DNA of 64,000 nucleotides from Lepidurus packardi. Taxonomy: Eukaryota; Arthropoda; Branchiopoda; Notostraca; Triopsidae. The DNA is taken from contig JAKZAN010000005.1 of the NCBI GenBank assembly GCA_023053545.1, positions 10,850,001 to 10,914,000 on the forward strand, in the 5' to 3' direction. The notes under the pieces were generated by a model. It saw only the letters and a program-made list of their open reading frames with translations. It did not search any database and had not been told where the DNA came from. Every line of letters begins with the position of its first letter. Position 1 is the first letter of the stretch. Positions 11,971 through 23,800 of this stretch are shown here, one piece after another. Made by a program: the position numbers and the translations under genes.

Positions 11971-13882
11971 TTACATATTTTTCCTCACGACGATTTCTAA
12001 TAATCGATTATAAGGTAAAGTCTTGATCAATGCCATTAGTTCGTGCAAATTGCCAAACAAACACCCCGTCGCTTGTCCCACTTGAATTGCTTGGCCCAAA
12101 CGGTCCAAACACAGTTGAGTGACGTCATCAGGTGGCAAGGTATCTTCGGGACAGGTTCGAAGGGCGTGTACATTTTCTAGAAATGCTTTCACTATGGAGG
12201 AAATGTGTCGAGGAGACAAAACGTCTCCAGGAAGCAAAGTTTTGGCAAGAGAGAGTTTTTCAAGCATACTTTCCAACAGTCCAAGATGGAGTTGACTTAA
12301 AGGCTTTTCTGGAACGGGATTTGTGGGAGAGGAAGGGGGCATGTCTGGTTCTGAATCGTTGAACGGGGAGAACTTTATGAGTTTATGTGTTTGGGGTACG
12401 TAGGGTGCGATCGGGGCTTCGATACACCACCTGAAAGGGAAAACTTGATTAAGTATTCACGCGAATTCGAAGTAAATGAACTTTCCTAAAATTAAGAAAA
12501 ATCTGCCAACAATAAAAATGAAATTATCAACAATTAGCTAAAAACAATCTGCCAAAAATCTGTTGACAGTAATGTAGTGGAAGCTTCTCTGCAAAGATTG
12601 GCTATCTTCAATTTTCCATAATTTTAACTTCTAGAAAAGTCTTAAGATCAAAACCGAAAAATCCGAGAAAGAAAATTTGGAAACAAACACAAATCGTGGG
12701 AATAAAATTGCTGCAGAACTTACACAGAATACTCGTATAGTATTCCCTCCTATTCCCGTCAATATTGCACAGACTTTTAAGAACTAATTGAGTAATTTAA
12801 ATTAGAGTCCGAATTTAATTTGAATAATTACCGCAATAAACCAGCTAAAGGAGTAACACTGGTCATAACAATGCTCCCTTTGGGCAGAAGTGGTTGCAAG
12901 TTCAAAGTCAACGGGGTCAAACAGAGCCTCGGATTAGCAGAGATCCATTGCGTAATAGTTTCAATCAAAGCTGACGGAGGGTGAGTAAATTTTCCGCCTG
13001 ACAGTCAAAGAAAATCCATTTAATTCAATTCTTTTCCAAGATTATCAACCGTTAAAGCTACAATTTATACCTGTAACGCCGCCATAGATTTCAGCAGTAG
13101 CTGATAAGAAACACGCTGTAAAATGGGGCGCTTTATTAGGCAAATTAGCTAATGATGGAGCCGCCATGGTAGGCGAAAGTAATAAAAAGTAATCTTCGAC
13201 CAAAACTCGGGCCAAATTCACGGAATGTTCACTTAAGCAGCCCAACTGTTGCATCCAAACACCAGTACAATGTAATATCGGTCGACTGTCCATGGCTAAG
13301 GCCATTGAGACCAATTTAGCCAGAATTCTCATCCGGTCCAACAGATTATTGATGCTGTTTGTGCTGTTGGGGTTTGGGCCACTCGTACCGGAGCTATTAG
13401 GGGCGGGGCTTGGGACGGGACTGGGGTTATGCGGTGGAGTGAAGAGCATCATGAACACGGTGTTTAAAACGACTTCTTCTTTACTAGGTTGAACGAAAAA
13501 GTCGTTTAAAACCTGGAGCAATGCGAGTTCTTGCGTGGCTGTTAATCGCTAATTAAAGGGAATTAATTTATATTTATTAATTTAGCTTATTTTCAACTAA
13601 AAGTGAAATTATGAGTTACTTTCTTGCGTGAACCTTTGCGTTCACCCTCGCAGAAGACAAACTCGTCAATTATTTCGCCAATGTAGTCCAGCTGTTTGGA
13701 GGTAGGCGGTCTTGAGTGAGCCAATGGCAGGCATAGTTGTTCTAACGAAGAAATTCAGGGAATTTTGTGCGTTTCGATCAAGTTTTCGTAGTTTTACCTA
13801 GTTTTATGAGAGCTTCGCTCGCAGATTGAGGGAAATCAAACTTTCTGAGCAGAGATTTAGCATCAGGGATATTTTGGTTCAT
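11971..13882 (-). CDS. INTS15: Integrator complex subunit 15 (C7orf26 family), 5 exons
   Basis: Nuclear subunit of the Integrator complex (snRNA 3' processing and promoter-proximal termination). Exons 13882-13798, 13741-13620, 13548-13071, 12997-12832 and 12430-11971 close in frame to 436 aa. It aligns by eye to vertebrate C7orf26: LAKLVSMALAMDSRPILHC, VNLARVLVEDYFLLL, and near the end LCLDRLGQAIQVGQATGC and LPYNRLLEIVV. Family proteins are about 450 aa, so the length fits. A Pro/Ser/Asn-rich insert sits between the second and third helical blocks. The C-terminal Pro/His-rich tail of the vertebrate protein is missing here. Assignment rests on recognisable collinear motifs, and confidence is good. 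Confidence 0.85.
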
Positions 13883-14031
13883 TTTAAAGAGACTTTTTAG
13901 AAGTTTGGAGCAGTTCTGCTAGGTTTGTTTACATCTTAGCTGGAGGCGGGCCTATAGTGAAGCGCCTGGTGCGCCGGCGTTTAAGCGGCAACTTCGAATC
14001 AAAGTTATGAGACATGGATATCATAGAGATG

Positions 14032-14332
14032 GGACGTTAACACAAGGACGACTCGATCAAAAGACTACGGTTCTGTAATCAAGCGACTCTTTGTCTCTTG
14101 ACAACCTAACCTAACCAAAACTACCCTAACCTAAGTTAAGCTAACCTAACTTAACCTAACCAGATACTTCTTGAGCTCCAAATGCTACGGTTTCATGATC
14201 AAGAGACTTTTTGTCTCTTGACAACCTAACCTAACCTAAGCAGAGACTTTTTGAACTCGAATTACAAATGAAACCCCTGAAAAATTGTGGAACCGTAGTC
14301 CTTTTGTCGAGTCGTCCTTGTGTCGCATTGCC
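14032..14332. mobile_element. MITE-like element, family A (copy 1)
   Basis: Terminal inverted repeats of about 40 bp: the left end reads ACACAAGGACGACTCGAT..AAAAGACTACGGTTC, and the right end is its reverse complement with a few changes. Inside are two direct copies of a CTTTGTCTCTTGACAACCTAACC block and CCTAACC-rich filler. A second element with the same right terminus sits in the xylosyltransferase intron (57355-57690). No coding capacity. The exact ends and target duplication could not be fixed. Confidence 0.7.
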
Positions 14333-14600
14333 TAACAGATTACGATTTTCATGTCTTTTTACACCCTATAACCACAAGCGATATTGCCTGCTTTGGATTC
14401 CCTACTTTTCTGGATAAATTTAGCACATCACGGTGAAACAGTTTTTCACCTATTAAGCTGCAGTCTAACGCATTTTCTAATTGAATAGATTCACAACTGG
14501 GATTAATATAGATACAGTAATGAAATTCCAATAAAAACAGCCTTGGTCATATGTTTATTTTCTTTTAGTTCACATTTCAGGTTTAGGTTATTATGGGTGA

Positions 14601-14652
14601 TAGCTAATTATTACCTGATTTATAAAAAATATTAATTATCTAGCTAATTATT
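14601..14652. promoter_or_regulatory. Homeodomain-site cluster (three TAATTA) upstream of repo
   Basis: TAATTA cores at 14605, 14633 and 14645. The first and third sit in an identical 12-bp context (TAGCTAATTATT). Paired-class homeodomains bind TAATTA/CAATTA, so auto- or cross-regulation of repo, 1.1 kb downstream, is plausible but unproven. Confidence 0.35.
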
Positions 14653-15074
14653 TGTGTTTGGCAGTAAATTAACTATTTGATATATCCTGACGTGTTTATA
14701 CTAAACGTCCTTAAATATTTCACTTTATATAGTTCTTCGCGTGCTTGTTACGCATAGTATTTGACATTCCAAACACAATTATTTTACAAATTACAGTAGG
14801 GACAAAATGCCTTTTGACCCTATATTTACCCTCAAATATTAAAACACCATTTCATCCATTCTACACTTTCTTCGCTTTATTGACGTACATAAAATTATCA
14901 CAGCCCTATAGTTATTTATTTATATCTAGAATCGATACTTCGTATTAGCAGCGTAACCTTAATTGAATTCATAACAGGTTTAAGCCTTAATCGATAGTTA
15001 TTACGCTGATTGTCGTTAACTTTTTCTCTTCAAACTTACAATCCCACTGAATATAAACTGTTATTTGAACACAA

Positions 15075-15098
15075 CCGTTCAACGTGCCCGTTGAACGG
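15075..15098. promoter_or_regulatory. Perfect 10-bp inverted repeat and adjacent Gcm-like octamer
   Basis: CCGTTCAACG / TGCC / CGTTGAACGG is a perfect palindrome with a 4-nt loop. Eight bases downstream (15106-15113), the minus strand reads ATACGGGG, one base off the Gcm consensus AT(G/A)CGGGT known to activate repo in Drosophila. The palindrome is seen; the regulatory role is inference. Confidence 0.35.
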
Positions 15099-15596
15099 CA
15101 CGCGACCCCGTATGACCTCCTACCGCGTTTCGGATAGACTTTCATGCCCAACCTTCCCCTCCCTCTTCCACGCTTGCCCTCAACATGGGTTACGGTCTCG
15201 TTTTTCCCAAGTTTTTGATACTCATCTGCGGTCACAAGCAAACATGAAAAGTCCCTTTTTCGCAGTCTCCATGAGGGTCACGTGACCAAAACTATGCTCT
15301 TGATTGCTATCAATTTGTCAATCTATTAACTGTCCATCCTGCGTCCCTTTCATACAGAAATATGACTATTGTGAGCGAGGGAGAGACGACGAGACCAATT
15401 GCTGTAGCTATTGCAACGGATGAACTCAGCCTTTTAACTCTTGAGCTCATTGTCGTTCATCAAGACCAATCAAGAGCTTAACAAGCCACTTCCCGCCTCG
15501 GGAACTTTTATTTTTTTATTTCGAGGGGGTGGAGGGAGGAGGAGGGCATAAGGGAGAGTGAGGCAAGCATCCCTCTCCTAGATGTGTGTATCTGTG

Positions 15597-15640
15597 TATA
15601 AAAACCGCATTGGTTAACAGACTCCGGACCTAGTCAGTTG
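15597..15640 (+). promoter_or_regulatory. Core promoter of repo (TATA and initiator)
   Basis: TATAAAA begins at 15597, and an arthropod-type initiator TCAGTT lies at 15634-15639 (A at 15636), about 97 bp upstream of the ATG. The TATA-to-initiator spacing of 39 bp is slightly long, so the real start may lie a few bases upstream. Confidence 0.5.
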
Positions 15641-15732
15641 TTTTAATTGTGGTGAACGTGGAAGTTTGTTAAAGTTAATTGGGGAAATTTAGCGCTAAAG
15701 TGGTTTAATTAAAGAGGTGGAACAGTTTGAGT

Positions 15733-17232
<1,500 letters not shown>

Positions 17233-17890
17233 TTTGCGAGTTAACAGAAACTTAATTTCAATACAGTCCGAGCTGGTTTTAAATGTGAGTGAATTTGCAA
17301 GATAATATTCTAAAAAAAAATTGTAAATATTATTGCATGTTTTCGTGAGTCTACAAATTGTGCGGTTTTCTTTTTGGCAACTTTAGTGAATTTATACATT
17401 CATTTTGTGTTATTGTAGAAAAGGATTTTGCAGTCCTTGATCCGGCTTGCCATTTGTGCCTTACGTAAAGGATTTTCGTACTTTTGTATTGTGGCTTAAT
17501 GTTTGGAATACCAAAAAAATCACATTTCAATCCAAAAATTCAATTATTTACCTTGGATAGTTTAAGTTTGATTTGATTAAGATCTTAATTTTGATTAAAG
17601 CAAAAACAATCGATTAAGATACCGTAGTTTACTCTAAACTACGCTTAAAATAAACTTATTGCGAGTTATTACATTGGATAGCAAATGTATTGGAAGTTAA
17701 GGGTAATAGAAACAGAATCATTCTTCTTGAACAGACGCGCTTCGGAAATTAAGCACCCAACAATGAAATCTTCTGGAATTATCGTCATTCTTTGGTTTAA
17801 GCGACCATCATTAAAGGAAAACAAGTTGAACTTCAAAACTGCATGAAATGGATTTGGAACATCCAATTCCATGAATCACACCATGTAATT
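17233..17890. other. Convergent 3' regions of repo and the adaptor gene
   Basis: Repo and the SH2 adaptor converge here. An open minus-strand stretch (17669-17872) lies beyond the adaptor stop and looks like 3' UTR rather than coding. A short palindromic motif (ACCGTAGTTTACTCTAAACTACGC) lies near 17621-17644. Nothing else is supported. Confidence 0.5.
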
Positions 17891-20800
17891 TCAAGGTGGA
17901 GGAAACGTGAGACATGCTTTTTGCCCTGGAGTGCCATCTTGTTGCTGCAATTGCAATGGTTCTGTCCGGTAATGAGCCACTAACGCCGGCACGGAAGTGA
18001 AGATCTGCCAAAATCAAATTCAAGCTGTAATTCCCATGCAGTCAACTGAATTTTCGCGTTAAAGCATGAATTGGGAGCTAGAATTCAAATTTGGCGCCCA
18101 ACTTGGACTTGGGGGCCAAATTTCCTTTCAAGCAAGCTTAAAACAAGTTCAAACTTTGGAGTTCCACTCAAAACCGCTTGGAAAAACAGCTTTAACTTAC
18201 CACTTCCTTCTCCTTAACTTTTCCTAAGGCAAACTGTCCATCTGAGCGTTTCCGCACCAGAATATGGTAGACACGCCCCTGGTGGAGCAACGAAAGCGTG
18301 TAGGGATTGTCAGCGCCTCCATGGGCTGAAGGCCTGACTAAGTAACGGCCGTCATCCCCGCACCCTTTCAACAGTTTCTCAGCGTCTTTGCGGTTCATGC
18401 GTCTGTACCAGACTTGGCGAGAAAGCTCCGATACTTGCCGTCTAGGAGGGCAATTACCGGATGGTATGTTCAAGGGCGCAACAACAGTTTTAGGGGCAGT
18501 ATTGAAGTTCATCGTAGGTGGTAGTGGTAGTGGTAGAGCCGGTAGAGGTTCATTAGGTGGCGGCGGTAGAGGGAGTGGAGGGGGAGGGTTAAAATGGGTG
18601 TTATTTTCGTAAATGCGATCTGCTTCATGGTATTCTTGAGGTCCAAGTTCACGGAAAGGGGAAGCCGAAGCTCCACGACTATTCTGGTCCGGATCGGAAG
18701 AAAAAGAGCCGCCGCTACTGCATCTCGACAGCGGTTGTATAACAGGAACTAATAAACGAAACGCTAATGAAAACCAAAGCTACTTATTACTCCAAAGTCC
18801 TAACAGGCAAGTTATAAATACTATTATGAAACGAACTAACCAAATCTATAGTATATTACAGATGAAAAGTTTTACCCATAAAGCTGACAATATCGCAAAA
18901 TGTGTTAACTTTAACTAACTACACTAATATCTCTTCAAAAATGTACACATGAACATGATTCACCCTCAGATCTTTACAAACTACTTTCATACTATAGCAG
19001 ATTATAGTTATATCATAAATATTGCAATACACTAACAGGACTGGCTAGCCGGACCCTTTCTGGTTTACACTAAAGCAGCAAACCGCTTATATCGGATTCC
19101 AGCCATGTTGGAGGAGGTGCCTCAGATCAGCAGCAAACCATAGCATATCCTTATTTGCTTCAGGCGGGGCATTTTAGATTAGTTAGGTTAAGTTATTTAT
19201 ATTAGGGTAGGTTAAGGTTAAGTTATTCTTATGTTTCTAGGCTCCCTGTGGCGTAAACCGCGGCAAAGCCTGGAAAAAAATAGATCACTTACACCGCTCC
19301 GGGCTCGCACGGTTTACTGAAAAATGTCAATTGAACGCAAATTGTCAGGAACAATCTAACGTGCAAAATAAGGCTCAGGTATGGTTTGCTGCAGACCGCT
19401 AGCCGCCTCATCCAAAATGGCTGACATGCGTAGTGCGCGGTTTGCTGCTTTTCAATGTAAACAACAAAAGGTCGCTATATATGGCCGTTAAGACACAGAT
19501 CGATATTGCTTGTCAGACACCTCGATTATAAACAGTTAAATATAAGTGTGAATACTAATAGTATGGGAAAAATCAATTCCAAGATTGTTCAGATTAGATA
19601 AGAATCGATATATCCATTACGATATATTGCCATCGATTACGTTTGAAGCTCATTTTTATATTTCCCGACATGAGCAAGGCGTTGGTCAAACAGGTCTGAT
19701 CAATCCTGACCTCTCAGGGAACTAGTCTGCAGCTTCGAAAAGTGGTAACAAAGGGGATATAAGGAAGGGTCTGCCTATTCCCTCGATATATATCTTTACT
19801 CTATAGGCTAGCCTAACTTCTACACTACATTATCGTACGATGTTTAATATATCGTACGACATCGTAGATATAGAATGTAAGATAATATCTATAAAATTCG
19901 CAAAAAACTAATTGGTGCTTGTTAGACCAAACAAAAAGAGAAAAAAGGTCTTCACTTACCAACCAAATCCTGGTCCGATGAAGGTAAGGGAGGCAACGGC
20001 CGCGGCAAACCAATCTTCTGCGACAGCGCGGCGGACAATGCGTACGCTAGTCCGGTATTTTCAGAAGTTGGTAACGTTGGCAGTGGTTGGCTCTTCGTAG
20101 AACCATAACCTATTTTCAGATTCTTATTCTCCCGCTCTGGAAACCACAAAATATAACAATGAGAAACAGTCAAAAATTGGAATCGTTTGACGTCATAGCT
20201 CGTGACCGGAAATTCCGATTCCCATAATACAAATTCCTCTTATTTCTCCAAATTCCACATATTCTCCTTGGCATTGAACCCGTACAAAAGAATGCCAATA
20301 TTTCATAGAAAAGTAAAAAATTCGGGAAATCCTCGCAAAAAATTTCGCAAAACTTCTCTTTTCTACCTGAGTATTCGGGTTCGCGTGACCTTGGGAGTAT
20401 GAAGTTAAGAAGGTCAGTGTGACTCTTTGGCAGGAGAAACTCTTCGTCTTCGCTGACAAAACTTTGCAAATTTCGTCTTAATTTCTCGCGAATTTGAACC
20501 GCACTTTCGATTATGTTTCCCGCACAGCGTTTGCCCATACTTTGAAAACAGGGACCAGCACGTGTCACGTACTCAATGTATCCACCGCACGTAACCATGT
20601 CCTTAAAGAAGGCTTGCTTGCGAAATTTACGACCCATGATCTTTTTTTTCCAAACTACTACAGAATGAATTTTCACAATTGCTAAAGCAAATCTTGAACT
20701 GTTTCGTTTGTTTGTCCACAGACAAGTGTCAGCGCTCAGTGTGTGTAGAAAGGAGCAAAATAGTGACCAAGAGACAAGTTTACTAAACAAGAAACTGATT

Positions 20801-23800
20801 CCCGGTATGCTATAGCTTCCGGCATACTGGGGGGGTAGGTAGGTAATTGGGGTTTTTCTTGTCCACTGGGGGGAAAGTCTGGAGAGATGGGAATATGAAG
20901 TCTAAGGGGATTTCGCATCAAGGTGATTTCTATGACATGGATAGAATTTGCGGAAATGAATGCGGAAATATTCGCAAAATAATGCAGAAATTAAAGAGTT
21001 GAAGCGACTATTTTGTAACATTTTTAACTGTAAAAACAATGTTTTATTTAAGTACTTTTCCTCTAAAATTGCGGCATTTTCGTCGTGAAAGATTGAAAGC
21101 TTTTCAGTACGAAACTGGAGTAAACCAGATATAATTTACGCGTTATGCGAAACTACCAAAGCAATTTTTTCAAACGAACCTAATCCTTATACGTGGAATT
21201 GATTAAAGACTGCTCATTTTGAACCGGTTTGCAGATGTCCTGTGTAAAAAACAAAACGAATGTTATAGAGAGCGGAACCCGTTGGTACCATGACCTGGGG
21301 GACAGAGAAAATACTCTTACAGAAATACATTAGGATCCTACTTTTCTTAGTTTGACTCGGTTTTAGAGAGGAGAAGGTTCCAAATGAACAATCTTTAACT
21401 AATCCGACGGGTAAGGGTAAGGCCACTCTGCCTATTCAGTGATCGGTTAACGAAAATATCCGTTCCAAAACGATATTCGCTACCCGAATTGTTGATTAAC
21501 CAATCATCAATTTCCAAAACGTTTTTAATGTCATCCTTGAGGAGAACTGACTTGCTTCAAAACACAGACGAAACAGTGCGCGAGTGTATAATTTCTTTAA
21601 ATCGCAATAAACCTGATCCACTGGCTGAGTCAACGAAGTTTTATGAGTTGTTCGTTATCCGAACACAAGAACGCGCAAAAAAGGTGTTCGTTATCCGATT
21701 TGTTCATTGTCCGAACTGTTCATTAAACGATCACCAACTGTACTCGTTTTTTTGGACATGACAGTACATACAGGTAGCTTGTAGTTCCCTTTATTTAATT
21801 GCCTTTTTCTAGACTGTTTATTTAGTAACAATTTTTGAACAATTTTTGATAGAGATGATTGAGGAATTCCTAACTTAACGCCCGCTTCCATTCGGGGCAA
21901 ATCTTTTAAGTTTGTCTTGTCATAAGTTTCAATGAGCCGTAACTTCTATTTACATTAAGTCAACTCTTGTCTTGTTCGTCGCCATTTGTTTATAACACCA
22001 CGTCGAGACACAACTAACACCGCGCCACAGTATAGAGGTTTACACAGTATGGTAACAGGGGTATCCTTCCAATGTTAAGGTTTTCTGACAAATCTCTCGG
22101 TCCCAAGAGGATGTGGGGGTAACAAGGAACATAGGAGGGATGGATTCACAGACTTGCCCATCCTACCCCAGAAGTAGGCATTCCAAATCTACTACAAAAA
22201 GGGTTCGAAAAGAGAAGAAAACATCTACAAAACGGGGGACTGGTGACCTTTCTCTCGGGCACTCTAGGGAGTTTTGGGCTGACGTAGGGTCCTATCGGCA
22301 ACGCGCCCATTTGAAAGTGTTTTCGGAAAAAACAGTTGATTATTTTTTTAATTTGTTCGTTCGAGTTAGCATTTACTATACACTTAAAGAAGAAACTGTA
22401 GCTGTAGCAGAAAGAGCCGTAGTTAAACGTGTTAAGAAAAATACTAAACTTGCAAAAGTTAGTAACATTTAGGAATACTTGTAAAGTACCCATGTAATGG
22501 ATAACTCGTATATAGACATAAATAGTCATAACAACACATACAGACATTAATATACATAGGTATTTTATAGTATATGGGGTTAAACCTGTATACTATAAAA
22601 CACCTATGTATGAGTTGCAAAATAGATTGCCTCCTCGTGGTGCAACCTGGGTAACGCGAAATAGTCTAGAATGTGTATACGTGTTGTGCTTTGACCTAGT
22701 TAATTCATCTTTTATTTTAAGCTCACATAGTTTAAAGCAATAGATTTAAATTACGCGCTTTGTAAACCGTCGTGACCTTTTTAGAACTGCACTGGGAGGT
22801 TTGCGAATGTACCCTTTCGTCTTCTGGCCTTTTAGCTGAATATTACTCTGGGGACCGAGAAGGTCCTCAGAAAACCTTAACATTGGAAGATACCCCTGTT
22901 ACCATACTGTGTAAACCTCTATACTGTGCACCGCGCCTTCGAAACTCTAACGCTTAGGTAGGGTTCTCAACCCAATATTCCTTCTAATTTTCCCCTTCAA
23001 TTATAGGAACTGGTCATTCAATTGAATAACCTGCTCGTTTAATTGACTGGGAAGTTTAGAAAGGATTTCTCTCTAAGCGTAATAGTAGGCTGGAAATGAC
23101 AGGATTGGTAAAAATTAGGTTAAAGCAATGTCATTGGTCAATATGCAAAGTCCATGTAGCAAAAGCTACTGTAGATTCGTTACTGTATTTACATGTGAAG
23201 ATTCTTTTGAAATCGATTTTAATATCCGAAAGTGTGATTCTAAAAACAATTAAAACGCTATGAATTTCATCACTTTGAATCCATCCTTTACTTCGATCCA
23301 TAAAGCGGCTGATTCTAAAAACCAGTGATATATGTTGTTTATACGTGTACTGTACTTCAAACCAGATTCGCACGCGGGGACTTACATATTACGTTTGTTG
23401 TTTATCAGGACAAAAAACGTTGCTAAGTTGAAAGTTGAACGTTGAAAGTTGCTAAGTAGCTGACTCAGGTACACGTTAATTTGTGTAAACAAAATAATGT
23501 TATTCAATTCGGGAACTTGTTTTTCTTTCCTATCAAAAACTCGTTTTAATGTTGATACAAACTTCGAAGGCTAAGAAATTATGTTTCTATTTCATGAAGA
23601 TTAATTATCGGGAAACTAATTTGCTTACCTGAGATATTTGCGTTATTTAAGGAAAGTTTGGAGCGCAAAGCAGTCATAAACCCCTTGCATTTATCCCCCG
23701 TGGAGATTGCCTGGATTTGAGTCGAGGGTGGGACATTGGGAACTTCGTATTGGTCTTCTTCTTCTAGTTGGGGTGCGGATTTAACAGGGAAAAGTACTGG

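Larger units (their letters stand above)
14333..15596. other. Upstream region of repo
   Basis: No exon is supported. It contains the TAATTA cluster at 14601-14652, the perfect hairpin at 15075-15098, a Gcm-like octamer next to it, and GA-rich sequence at 15520-15570. It probably holds repo regulatory DNA. Confidence 0.5.

Noticed and set aside
14101-14260. CCTAACC-rich stretches as interstitial telomere repeat (arthropod TTAGG)
   Set aside because: Units are irregular and lie inside a MITE. Similar filler appears in other elements at 19190 and 57585.
22113-22472. Lys/Arg-rich 119-codon host gene
   Set aside because: It lies entirely within the 903-bp transposon and has no recognised family.
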